The notes below the pieces were generated by a model that saw only the letters and a list, made by a program, of their open reading frames with translations, made no database searches and was not told where the DNA came from. DNA of 64,000 bases from Myroides odoratimimus (lineage in GTDB: Bacteria > Bacteroidota > Bacteroidia > Flavobacteriales > Flavobacteriaceae): the NCBI RefSeq assembly GCF_030326305.1, contig NZ_JACAKB010000004.1:25519-89518 (forward strand), written 5' to 3'. Within the stretch, counting starts at the first letter, position 1; each line of letters starts with the position of its first letter. Shown here one piece after another: positions 1-7,426 of the stretch. Both the position numbers and the translations under genes were made by a program.

Positions 1-72
1 ACTCGATAGCTCAGTTGGTAGAGCACAACACTTTTAATGTTGGGGTCCTGGGTTCGAGCCCCAGTCGGGTCA
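1..72 (+). tRNA. tRNA-Lys (anticodon TTT), 5' base cut off by the window edge
   Basis: The cloverleaf is complete except for the first G, which lies just outside the window. The anticodon loop CTTTTAA gives anticodon TTT, reading AAA/AAG lysine codons. The TTCGAGCC T-arm and the D-arm are canonical. The sequence is identical to the second lysine tRNA at 941-1013. No CCA is encoded. A hairpin with a T-run follows directly (about 75-105). Confidence 0.95.
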
Positions 73-74
73 CT

Positions 75-105
75 AAAGCTATTCTAATAAGAGTAGCTTT
101 TTTTG
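75..105 (+). terminator. Intrinsic terminator after the first tRNA-Lys
   Basis: An imperfect inverted repeat (AAGCTATTC/GAGTAGCTT, one G-T pair) is followed by a T-run. It starts two bases after the tRNA discriminator base. Confidence 0.65.
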
Positions 106-164
106 TTTTTTGAATATTAATTTTATTTACCTTTAGTAAGGTGTAAGTAATAGTATTCGTTTAA

Positions 165-246
165 GGCCATGTGGAGGAATTGGTAGACTCGCCATCTTGA
201 GGGGGTGGTGTCGCAAGACGTATGGGTTCGAATCCCATCATGGTCA
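165..246 (+). tRNA. tRNA-Leu (anticodon GAG)
   Basis: The acceptor stem GGCCATG/CATGGTC, a long variable arm (TGTCGCAAGACGT) typical of class II tRNAs, and an anticodon loop TTGAGGG giving GAG identify a leucine tRNA for CTC/CTT codons. The T-arm GGGTTCGAATCCC is canonical. A weak Bacteroidota -7 box (TACCTTTA, 128-135) lies upstream, so it may have its own promoter. Confidence 0.95.
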
Positions 247-276
247 CTTAAGAATAGAAGTGCTGTAGAGACCTTT

Positions 277-317
277 AAAAAAAAAGCTACTTAATTCAAT
301 TAAGTAGCTTTTTTTTT
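277..317. terminator. Bidirectional terminator between tRNA-Leu and the small minus-strand gene
   Basis: A near-perfect inverted repeat AAGCTACTTAATT/AATTAAGTAGCTT is flanked by an A-run on the left and a T-run on the right, so it can terminate tRNA-Leu rightwards and the converging small gene leftwards. The last T residues overlap the stop codon of the small minus-strand gene. Confidence 0.8.
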
Positions 318-474
318 ACTGTTGATTTGTCTCATCACTATTCTCATCATTTTTCTTAGAAGGCCCCATTAGTAAAAATAAAGCCACAACTAGACCTACA
401 CAGACTAATCCAAAGATAATAATCATGAAGGTACCATTGTTGAAGTTGTAAAGAGGTAGGTTTTGTAAAGTCAT
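316..474 (-). CDS. Small single-pass membrane protein, 52 aa, unknown function
   Basis: Reading the minus strand from the ATG at 474-472 gives 52 codons and a TAA. The product begins MTLQNLPLYNFNNG, then has one strongly hydrophobic segment (about residues 16-36, FMIIIFGLVCVGLVVALFLL), then a short charged tail rich in K, D, E and N. That arrangement, an outside or periplasmic N-terminus, one membrane helix and a hydrophilic tail, is typical of genuine small membrane proteins. It ends in a good bidirectional terminator and converges with tRNA-Leu. I do not recognise the family. Codon use is like the neighbours. A weak -7-like box (TACTTTAG on the minus strand) lies upstream. Confidence 0.7.
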   Translation of the reverse strand: MTLQNLPLYNFNNGTFMIIIFGLVCVGLVVALFLLMGPSKKNDENSDETNQQ

Positions 475-940
475 AATCTGTTTATTTTTGTTATTTTAAC
501 ACTAAAGTATAGAATATTTTTAACATTTAAAATGATAATTGTCATCTTATTTATATGTGAGTTATTTGATGAGGTGAAAACGAGGTTATATCAAGGTTTG
601 GAAGGATAACTCCTTGTGTACTAAAAATGTACGCTCTTTGTTAAATAGTATATGATAAATTAAATTGAATGTTTATGGTCTAAAAATAGAAAATGTTTAA
701 AAATGGTATCTCATCGTATAGTTAGAAAGTTTATCCAGATTAACCATTATTCTTAAAAAAACAGTAGTAATGTAGTTTAATTAAAAAGTTTGAAATTTTT
801 TTTAAAATGCTATTAATTCATTTACTGTGTTTTACGTCTATCCCTTGATAAGTCTAGGAAAAAAGGTTAGTTTGTAATTTGTGAGGTATAAAAAAAGGAC
901 TACCTTTGCATAGCAATTGAGAAACAAACGGTTTATCAAT
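475..940. other. Intergenic region, mostly featureless
   Basis: This 466-bp AT-rich stretch lies between the small membrane protein gene and the second tRNA-Lys. It holds the divergent promoters for both. I see no further open frame with coding character, no strong hairpin and no repeat. Confidence 0.5.
878..908 (+). promoter_or_regulatory. Bacteroidota-type promoter of the second tRNA-Lys
   Basis: A TTTG element (878-881) and a TACCTTTG element (901-908) are 19 bp apart, matching the TTTG / TAnnTTTG consensus for the primary sigma factor of Bacteroidota. The tRNA starts about 32 bases further on. Confidence 0.7.
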
Positions 941-1013
941 GACTCGATAGCTCAGTTGGTAGAGCACAACACTTTTAATGTTGGGGTCCTGGGTTCGAGC
1001 CCCAGTCGGGTCA
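941..1013 (+). tRNA. tRNA-Lys (anticodon TTT), second identical copy
   Basis: Complete 73-nt cloverleaf with acceptor stem GACTCGA/TCGGGTC, anticodon loop CTTTTAA (anticodon TTT) and discriminator A. It is base-for-base identical to the copy at the window start. It has its own promoter and its own terminator, so it is a separate transcription unit. Confidence 0.97.
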
Positions 1014-1051
1014 CAAAAAAAAGCAGAGATTATAATCTCTGCTTTTTTTTT
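1014..1051. terminator. Terminator between tRNA-Lys and the DUF4252 gene
   Basis: The perfect inverted repeat GCAGAGATTA/TAATCTCTGC has an A-run before it and a T-run after it, so it can serve both the rightward tRNA and the converging minus-strand DUF4252 gene. Confidence 0.85.
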
Positions 1052-1067
1052 GTCTTATATTCTCAGA

Positions 1068-1586
1068 TTACTTTATTTTGTTTAAGGAATCTCCGATAGG
1101 TAAATTCATTTTAGATGTTAAAGACGATATCTCATTTAATGAAAACTGTCCTGTTAAAATCATTACTATGTTCTCTTTACTATTTTCGTTGAAAAGAAGT
1201 AGGTTGCTTATGTTGTTAGCAGAACCATTTTGATTTATATATATCGTGATATTACTACCATTATCTTTATTATTAGAGTATTCTTTTAAAGAAGCAGAAG
1301 AAACATGTTTCGATACTGCAGTTTTCATTTCTTCTTTTAAAGAAGCTGAAGTTGTATTAAATACTCTTAATGAAGTTAATTTCTTGATTAGACTTAAATA
1401 TGCTTTTTCTTCTTGGCTAGTAGGTTCTACCTTTACGTTAGCCATCATCTCGAACATCTTTTGATTTACAACTACTGCATTTACTTGTTTGTTTTTTTCA
1501 AATACTTGAAATACATCTTGAGCAAAGGTGTTAATAGTACTCAATGTAAATAAAAAGATTAATATTGTTTTTACTATATGTTTCAT
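1068..1586 (-). CDS. DUF4252 family exported protein
   Basis: The 172-aa product has a clear signal peptide (hydrophobic residues about 7-22, ending TFAQ) followed by a single domain that resembles the DUF4252 family of Bacteroidota (pattern F..F.K...V..VVVN.KMFEMM early, and a C-terminal LTG.FSLNEISSLT segment). No enzymatic motif is visible. In this phylum such genes usually sit in operons with an ECF sigma factor and an anti-sigma factor; here only the 78-aa membrane protein precedes it, with a 4-bp ATGA overlap that implies translational coupling. Function is unknown; localisation is probably periplasmic. Family assignment is from memory of sequence style. Confidence 0.75.
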   Translation of the reverse strand: MKHIVKTILIFLFTLSTINTFAQDVFQVFEKNKQVNAVVVNQKMFEMMANVKVEPTSQEEKAYLSLIKKLTSLRVFNTTSASLKEEMKTAVSKHVSSASLKEYSNNKDNGSNITIYINQNGSANNISNLLLFNENSKENIVMILTGQFSLNEISSLTSKMNLPIGDSLNKIK

Positions 1587-1819
1587 GGTTGCTTTGTTTT
1601 GTTAGTAGGGATCCCTTTATTCAGATCATTAGAAAGTTGAATTAGTAATTTTTGACATTCTTTATAAGCCACTTCTGGATTAGTAAATGTTCCATACTCA
1701 TTTTGTTTTAAAGTAGGATTAGTGTCAGTTTTGGCAGGGAAGTATATAAAAGCTATTATAGCTCCTAATACTAGTGTTCCAAAGAAAAGTAGGTTTTTAA
1801 TAGATGTCTTTTTTTTCAT
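1583..1819 (-). CDS. Small membrane-anchored protein upstream of DUF4252, unknown function
   Basis: The 78-aa product has a positively charged start (MKKKTSIKN), one membrane helix (about residues 10-28) and a soluble tail containing GTFTNPEVAYKECQKLLIQLSNDLNKG. That tail resembles the GTFTDPE.AY.E..KAL...S..LNKG stretch often seen in membrane proteins encoded beside DUF4252 genes in Flavobacteriia (recollection, not a search). It could be a remnant of, or a substitute for, the anti-sigma factor usual in such operons. Its stop overlaps the DUF4252 start by 4 bp, so the two are almost certainly co-transcribed. Confidence 0.65.
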   Translation of the reverse strand: MKKKTSIKNLLFFGTLVLGAIIAFIYFPAKTDTNPTLKQNEYGTFTNPEVAYKECQKLLIQLSNDLNKGIPTNKTKQP

Positions 1820-1958
1820 TTATATTGAACTATATGTACAAACATAATATAAATGTAAATAAGTTTTTGAATAATTCCTACGTAGTTTTAGAAAATCGTA
1901 TTGGATTAACCTAATAACGAAGTAGTCATTTTATATTTTTAATGTTTAATAATGTTCT

Positions 1959-1966
1959 ATTTTTGT
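1959..1966 (+). promoter_or_regulatory. Probable -7 element of the ABC importer operon
   Basis: TATTTTTG matches TAnnTTTG and lies 21 bases before the start codon of the binding lipoprotein. No clear TTTG partner is visible at the expected spacing. Confidence 0.45.
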
Positions 1967-1987
1967 ACTTAAACCAATTATATAATT

Positions 1988-3133
1988 ATGAGAGACAGGA
2001 AGATTTATTCTATGTTATTCTTAGTGGTTACTTTATTTGTATCTTGTAAAAAAGAGAGTAATACAGTAATAACTTCAGATGTTAAGTCTAGTACAATAGA
2101 ATATGCAAAGGGATTTACTATAGAAAAGTATGACCAATATTCTGTGATAAATGTAAAACAAGCATGGGTAGGTGCTGATAAAAAATTTAAATATGTGTTA
2201 TATAAGGAGGGAAGAGAGGTTATCCCTGATTCATTAAAAACACTTCCTAGTCTTAAAGTACCTGTGCAGTCTATAGTTGTTACTTCTACTACCCATATAC
2301 CTTCATTAGTTGTATTAGAAGAAGAAGAAACGTTGAGGGGGTTTCCTGGGCTAAATTATATATCTTCTCCTTCTATTAGGAAATTAATAACTGATAATCA
2401 CATTAAAGAACTAGGCCAAAATGAACAATTAAATACAGAGATGTTGTTAGATTTAAATCCTTCAGTTATTGTTGCATTTGCAATGGATGGGTCTAATCAA
2501 GCTTTACAATTAATTGAAAAAAGTGGAATACCTGTATTGTATAATGGTGATTGGGTAGAACAGACGCCTTTAGGTAAAGCCGAATGGATTAAGTTATTTG
2601 GTGCTTTATATGATAAAGAAAAAGAGGCTGCTGTTTTTTTTGATAAAATAGTTGAAGATTATAAGGAAGCACAAGCTTTAGTAAAAGATGCTAAAAATAT
2701 TCCTACTGTGATGAGTGGTGCTATGTATCAGGATGTGTGGTATACTCCTCAAGGACAAAGTTGGATGGCTATATATTTTAAGGATGCTAAGTCTGATTAT
2801 TTATGGAAGGAAACGGAAGGTACAGGTAGCTTATCTTTGTCTTTAGAGGTGGTGTTAGATAAAGCTATAGATGCTTCTTTCTGGATTAACCCTGCTCAAT
2901 ACGAAAGTCTTCAACAGTTAATAGAGGCGAATCCACATTATGCTAAGTTTAATGCTTTTAAAAATAAGAATATATTTTCGTTCTCTCCGAGGAAAGGAGA
3001 GACAGGGGGAAGTCTATTCTATGAGTTAGGGCCAACTCGTCCTGATTTAGTATTGAAAGACTTGATTTATATTTTACATCCAGAGATTTCTATACCTAAT
3101 TATCAACCTGTATTTTTTGAACAACTAAAGTAG
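1988..3133 (+). CDS. ABC importer substrate-binding lipoprotein (iron/haem/cobalamin type)
   Basis: The 381-aa protein begins with a lipoprotein signal (lipobox LFVSC, Cys about residue 20). The rest fits the helical-backbone, BtuF/FhuD-like class: an N-terminal lobe with VVTSTTHIPSLVVLE and LNPSVIVAF, a linking helix, and a C-terminal lobe ending with a PTRPDLVLKDL segment typical of these proteins. It would deliver a metal chelate, haem or corrinoid to the permease encoded 2 bp downstream. The ligand cannot be read from the sequence. In Bacteroidota such lipoproteins sit in the periplasmic face of a membrane. A -7 box lies just upstream. Confidence 0.85.
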   Translation: MRDRKIYSMLFLVVTLFVSCKKESNTVITSDVKSSTIEYAKGFTIEKYDQYSVINVKQAWVGADKKFKYVLYKEGREVIPDSLKTLPSLKVPVQSIVVTSTTHIPSLVVLEEEETLRGFPGLNYISSPSIRKLITDNHIKELGQNEQLNTEMLLDLNPSVIVAFAMDGSNQALQLIEKSGIPVLYNGDWVEQTPLGKAEWIKLFGALYDKEKEAAVFFDKIVEDYKEAQALVKDAKNIPTVMSGAMYQDVWYTPQGQSWMAIYFKDAKSDYLWKETEGTGSLSLSLEVVLDKAIDASFWINPAQYESLQQLIEANPHYAKFNAFKNKNIFSFSPRKGETGGSLFYELGPTRPDLVLKDLIYILHPEISIPNYQPVFFEQLK

Positions 3134-3135
3134 CT

Positions 3136-4149
3136 ATGAGTAAAAAAATAGGTGTCATAGGTTTAATAGTAGTCTTGTTAACTCTGTTTATTCTGAACAT
3201 ATCCATAGGTAGTATACATATTCCATTTAATAAAGTGGTAAGTGTATTATTTGGAGAGGAAGAGGTAAAAGAGACATGGCGATATATTATTCTTAATTAT
3301 AGATTACCTAAAGCGATTGTAGCTGTGTTAGTAGGAATAGCCCTTTCTATAAGTGGATTACTTATGCAAACGCTGTTTCGAAACCCTATGGCAGAAAGTT
3401 ATGTGCTAGGGATTAGTTCTGGAGCAAGTTTAGGTGTAGCTATATTGATTTTAGGTGTGTCTTTTTTGCCGACAACTATTGTTTCCATTTTTACTTCTAC
3501 TTATGGTATTGCCCTAGTATCTATTTTAGGGAGTTTAGGATTGCTGTTTTTGGTATTATTAGTTTCTAATTCTGTCCGAAATACAGTTACAGTTCTTATT
3601 GTCGGCCTTATGTTTGGAAGCTTTGCTAATGCGATAGTAGGTATATTGACTTATTTTAGTTCTGCAGAGCAGTTAAAGCGTTTCGCTTTTTGGTCATTGG
3701 GGAGTTTAGGTAATTTGAGTTGGGAAAGCATTACACTTTTTGCTATTGTTGTTGGGATAGGAGTATTAGGGAGTATGTTACTTATTAGAGCTTTAGATGC
3801 TATGCTACTAGGCGATAATTATGCTTCTTCTATGGGAATTAATGTTAAGAAGGCGCGTAATATAATTATTTTGGTCACTAGTCTTCTGGCAGGGATTTCG
3901 ACTGCATTAGTTGGACCTATTGCTTTTATAGGATTAGCAGTGCCACATATAACAAGGCTTATATTGAAAGTGAGTGGACATCGTTATTTACTTATTAGTA
4001 CAGCATTACTAGGAGGAATTTTGATGTTGATATGTGATATGTTGACTCAAATAAGAGGAGAGCAATTTTTGTTACCTATTAATGCTGTCACTTCTATATT
4101 TGGGGCACCTATTGTAATATGGCTTATTTTAAGAAAAAAAGTTCATTAA
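3136..4149 (+). CDS. FecCD-family ABC importer permease
   Basis: The 337-aa protein is hydrophobic throughout, with about nine or ten membrane helices, and carries the family signatures LMQTLFRNPMAESYVLGISSGA near residue 80-100 (shown here in part only as key residues RNP..ES..LG.SSGA) and GPIAFIGLAVPH...R near residue 255-270. It forms the channel of a BtuC/FecD-like importer and begins 2 bp after the binding-protein gene, so the pair is an operon. The ATPase that normally completes this operon is absent: tgt follows after its own promoter. The ATPase must be elsewhere or shared. Confidence 0.92.
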   Translation: MSKKIGVIGLIVVLLTLFILNISIGSIHIPFNKVVSVLFGEEEVKETWRYIILNYRLPKAIVAVLVGIALSISGLLMQTLFRNPMAESYVLGISSGASLGVAILILGVSFLPTTIVSIFTSTYGIALVSILGSLGLLFLVLLVSNSVRNTVTVLIVGLMFGSFANAIVGILTYFSSAEQLKRFAFWSLGSLGNLSWESITLFAIVVGIGVLGSMLLIRALDAMLLGDNYASSMGINVKKARNIIILVTSLLAGISTALVGPIAFIGLAVPHITRLILKVSGHRYLLISTALLGGILMLICDMLTQIRGEQFLLPINAVTSIFGAPIVIWLILRKKVH

Positions 4150-4212
4150 GAACTCGTTTGAGTGTATAATAGAAAAAAATATTAAAAATTAAAAGCATCC
4201 ATAGTTTTGCTT

Positions 4213-4220
4213 TATCTTTG
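4213..4220 (+). promoter_or_regulatory. -7 element of tgt
   Basis: TATCTTTG matches the Bacteroidota -7 consensus 20 bases before the tgt ATG, indicating that tgt starts its own transcript rather than continuing the importer operon. Confidence 0.55.
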
Positions 4221-4239
4221 CGAGTTGTAAACAATAATT

Positions 4240-5370
4240 ATGAAGTTCGATTTATTACATACAGACGTAAATTCTCGTGCACGTGCTGGGAAGATTACGC
4301 TTGATCACGGTGTTATTGAGACACCTATTTTTATGCCAGTTGGAACTGTAGCTTCAGTAAAAGGAGTTCACCAACGTGAATTATCAGAAGAGATTAATCC
4401 TGACATTATCTTAGGAAATACTTATCATCTTTATTTAAGACCTAAAATGGAGATTCTTAAGCAAGCAGGTGGGTTACATAAGTTTATGAATTGGGATCGT
4501 AATATCTTAACAGATAGTGGAGGATTCCAAGTATATTCACTATCATCTAATAGAAAGATTAAAGAAGAAGGAGTTAAGTTCAAGTCTCATATAGATGGAT
4601 CTTATCACTTCTTTTCACCAGAGAGTGTAATGGAGATTCAACGTACTATTGGAGCTGATATTATTATGGCATTTGATGAGTGTACTCCTTATCCATGTGA
4701 TTATAGATATGCTAAGAGATCTATGCATCGTACACATCGATGGTTAGATAGATGTGTTGACCATTTAGCTAAAGTACCAGAAATGTATGGATATTCTCAA
4801 ACTTTATTTCCAATTGTACAAGGAAGTACTTTTAAAGATTTACGTGAGCAGTCTGCAGAGTATATAGCTAATATTGGTGCTGATGGTAATGCTATTGGAG
4901 GATTGTCAGTAGGTGAACCAGCAGAAGAAATGTATGCAATGACAGAGTTGGTAACGAATATTCTACCACAAGATAAACCTCGTTATTTAATGGGGGTGGG
5001 TACTCCAATTAATATCTTAGAGAATATTGCTTTAGGTGTAGATATGTTTGACTGTGTAATGCCTACGCGTAATGCTCGTAATGGTATGTTATTCACAGCT
5101 CATGGATCTATGAATATGAAGAATAAGAAATGGGAAGATGATTTTTCTCCTATTGATGAGAATGGATATACATGGGTAGATACAGCTTATTCAAAAGCTT
5201 ATTTACGTCACTTGTTTGCGGCTAATGAATCATTAGGTAAACAAATTGCAACTATACATAACTTAGGATTCTATTTATGGTTAGTACGTGAAGCGCGTCG
5301 TCAGATTTTAGCTGGTACTTTTACAGAGTGGAAAAATAAGATGGTGAAACAAATGGATAACCGTTTATAG
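4240..5370 (+). CDS. tgt: tRNA-guanine(34) transglycosylase (queuine/preQ1 insertion)
   Basis: TGT exchanges guanine-34 for preQ1 in tRNAs for Asp, Asn, His and Tyr. The 376-aa length is normal. The substrate-pocket motif DSGGFQ (Asp92), GGLSVGEP and the nucleophile segment DMFDCVMPTRNARNG (nucleophile probably Asp271) are intact. The C-x-C-x2-C part of the structural zinc site found in E. coli and Zymomonas TGT is missing: the aligned stretch reads GYTWVDTAYSKAYLRHL with no cysteine, although the following TIHNL histidine remains. I believe this is common in Bacteroidota. It is followed 39 bp later by lptG on the same strand. Confidence 0.97.
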   Translation: MKFDLLHTDVNSRARAGKITLDHGVIETPIFMPVGTVASVKGVHQRELSEEINPDIILGNTYHLYLRPKMEILKQAGGLHKFMNWDRNILTDSGGFQVYSLSSNRKIKEEGVKFKSHIDGSYHFFSPESVMEIQRTIGADIIMAFDECTPYPCDYRYAKRSMHRTHRWLDRCVDHLAKVPEMYGYSQTLFPIVQGSTFKDLREQSAEYIANIGADGNAIGGLSVGEPAEEMYAMTELVTNILPQDKPRYLMGVGTPINILENIALGVDMFDCVMPTRNARNGMLFTAHGSMNMKNKKWEDDFSPIDENGYTWVDTAYSKAYLRHLFAANESLGKQIATIHNLGFYLWLVREARRQILAGTFTEWKNKMVKQMDNRL

Positions 5371-5409
5371 TTTAATCAAAAAGATAAAGAAGCATCAAAT
5401 TATACTTAT

Positions 5410-6483
5410 ATGAAAATATTAGATTGGTATATACTCAAAAGATACTTAGTAACGTTCTTTGTGTTATTATTGCTTTTTGTGCCTATAGGAATCATAATTG
5501 ATGTTTCTGAAAAAATAAACAAGATATTAGCAAATAAGGTACCTTTACCAGCGGTATTAATGTACTATCTGGACTTTACGATCTATTTTGCTAATATGTT
5601 GTTTCCTATATTGTTATTTATTTCTATTATCTGGTTTACTTCTAAGTTGGCTAATAATACAGAGATTGTAGCAATACTTAGTTCGGGAATTTCCTTTACT
5701 CGTTTTTTACGCCCTTATATTATCGGCGCTACTTTCATTTCTATTTTCGCTTTAGTAATGTCTGTTTTTATTGTACCTAAAGCTAGTCAAGGGTATAATG
5801 ATTTTCGTTATAAATATATGAAGAGTGCTGAGGTACGGGAGAGTCAAAATGTATATCGACAAATTAGCCCTACTGAGTTTATTTATGTAAGTAATTTTAA
5901 CTATAATAGCAAGACCGGTTATAACTTTTCATTAGAAGTATTTGATGGAAATAAAATGATTTCAAAAACGACAGCTAATCGTATTGTATGGAATCCTGAT
6001 ACAGAAACGTATACTTTATTTGCTTACTTCAATAGGGAGATAGGAGAAACCGAAGATCGTTTTGAAAGAGCTGAAGAGAAGGAAATGAAGCTTGATTTTG
6101 ATATAGATGATCTTACTCCTGTGGTGTATGCGGCAGAAACGATGCAACTAGGACCTCTAAAGCGTTTTATAGAAAAAGAACAAATGAGGGGTTCTTCTAA
6201 TATCAATGTTTATTTAGTTGTTTTGTATAAAAAGTACAGTGTACCTGTATCGGCATTTATTTTAACCATTATTGCTGTATCTGTTTCTTCAATGAAGAGG
6301 AGAGGAGGAATGGGGATGAACTTAGCCATAGGGATTGCTTTAGCTTTTATTTATGTATTCTTTGATAAGATATTCGGTACATTGGCAGAAGCATCTAGTA
6401 TTCCACCTTTAGTGGCAGTATGGTTGCCTAATGTTGTTTTTGGTATTTTAGCAATATTTTTACTTCGAAATGCTCGCAGATAA
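5410..6483 (+). CDS. lptG: LptF/LptG-family lipopolysaccharide export permease
   Basis: The 357-aa protein has the YjgP/YjgQ layout: membrane helices at about residues 12-32, 55-75 and 100-120, a periplasmic beta-rich domain of about 130 residues, and three helices at the C-terminus. The start MKILDWYILKRYL is typical. In the Lpt system two such permeases flank an LptB ATPase and pull LPS from the inner membrane to the periplasmic bridge. Whether this is functionally LptG or LptF is not certain; the N-terminal style favours LptG. Its last 14 bp overlap the next gene. Confidence 0.88.
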   Translation: MKILDWYILKRYLVTFFVLLLLFVPIGIIIDVSEKINKILANKVPLPAVLMYYLDFTIYFANMLFPILLFISIIWFTSKLANNTEIVAILSSGISFTRFLRPYIIGATFISIFALVMSVFIVPKASQGYNDFRYKYMKSAEVRESQNVYRQISPTEFIYVSNFNYNSKTGYNFSLEVFDGNKMISKTTANRIVWNPDTETYTLFAYFNREIGETEDRFERAEEKEMKLDFDIDDLTPVVYAAETMQLGPLKRFIEKEQMRGSSNINVYLVVLYKKYSVPVSAFILTIIAVSVSSMKRRGGMGMNLAIGIALAFIYVFFDKIFGTLAEASSIPPLVAVWLPNVVFGILAIFLLRNARR

Positions 6484-7363
6484 TATAAAAAGTCAAATAT
6501 ATCTCCATTTAATTGTTTTTATATGGGGATTCACAGCTATTCTAGGACAATTAATATCTCTAGAAGCTCTACCATTAGTATGGTACCGCATTTTAATAGC
6601 AGTGATTACTTTGTTAGTGTTTTATGCATTCACAAAACAATCTATAAAAGCCCCTAAACACCGTATTATACAGTTTCTAGGAGCTGGAGTGGTTATCGCT
6701 CTACATTGGCTAACTTTCTTTTTAGCCATAAAGGTGTCTAATATTTCGATTACATTAGCTTGTTTATCCACTGGAGCATTTTTTGCTTCTATTTTAGAAC
6801 CATTAATTTTAAAGAGAAGGGTAGTAAGCTATGAAGTCTTTTTTGGCTTTATAGTAATATGTGCTTTGACTTTAATATTTAGTGTAAGTGGAGAGTATGT
6901 AGAGGGGATATTGTTAGGGCTAATCGCAGCCTGTTTGTCAGCTTTGTTTTCTATTATTAATAGTAAACTAATTGTGCATACAGCAGCTCCAGTTATTACA
7001 TTTTATGAAATGTTGGGTGGGCTTATAGTCCTTTCTGTAGTATTATTGATTACGGGAGGTTTTACTATAGAATTTTTTGAGGTTAGTCTAAATGATTGGA
7101 TGTGGCTTTTACTTTTAGGTACAGTATGTACTGCATTTGCTTTTTTAGGCTCTGTATATATAATGCGCTATTTAACGCCTTTTACTGTGATGCTGACGAT
7201 TAACTTAGAGCCAGTTTATGGTATTTTATTAGCTGTGGCTATCTTTAAAGATAGCGAAAAAATGACGTTAGAGTTTTATATAGGAGCCTTGTTGATTTTG
7301 AGTACAGTAGTACTAAATGGTATTGTTAAAAATAGAAAAAAGAGAAAACTTAGTACTAGATAG
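6470..7363 (+). CDS. EamA/DMT-family membrane transporter
   Basis: The 297-aa protein shows ten hydrophobic helices arranged as two EamA repeats (about residues 8-140 and 150-288), with the characteristic GLIAACLSALFSIINSKL at the start of the second repeat and LEPVYGILLAVAIFKD near the end. It is a drug/metabolite-type carrier of the inner membrane; substrate unknown. Its ATG lies inside the end of lptG (14-bp overlap), implying translational coupling, a gene order I associate with Flavobacteriaceae. Confidence 0.9.
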   Translation: MLADNIKSQIYLHLIVFIWGFTAILGQLISLEALPLVWYRILIAVITLLVFYAFTKQSIKAPKHRIIQFLGAGVVIALHWLTFFLAIKVSNISITLACLSTGAFFASILEPLILKRRVVSYEVFFGFIVICALTLIFSVSGEYVEGILLGLIAACLSALFSIINSKLIVHTAAPVITFYEMLGGLIVLSVVLLITGGFTIEFFEVSLNDWMWLLLLGTVCTAFAFLGSVYIMRYLTPFTVMLTINLEPVYGILLAVAIFKDSEKMTLEFYIGALLILSTVVLNGIVKNRKKRKLSTR

Positions 7364-7385
7364 CTTATCTATCCGAGTATTGTTT

Positions 7386-7393
7386 TATCTTTG
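7386..7393 (+). promoter_or_regulatory. -7 element of accA
   Basis: TATCTTTG lies 34 bases before the accA start, between the end of the EamA gene and accA, and matches TAnnTTTG. Confidence 0.5.
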
Positions 7394-7426
7394 TCATTCG
7401 TAATTGAAACTAAAACTTAATCATAA

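Noticed and set aside
917-1099. 60-codon plus-strand open frame
   Set aside because: It translates the second tRNA-Lys and its terminator; peptides of the SIAQLVEH...GVLGSSP type are a well-known artefact of tRNA genes.
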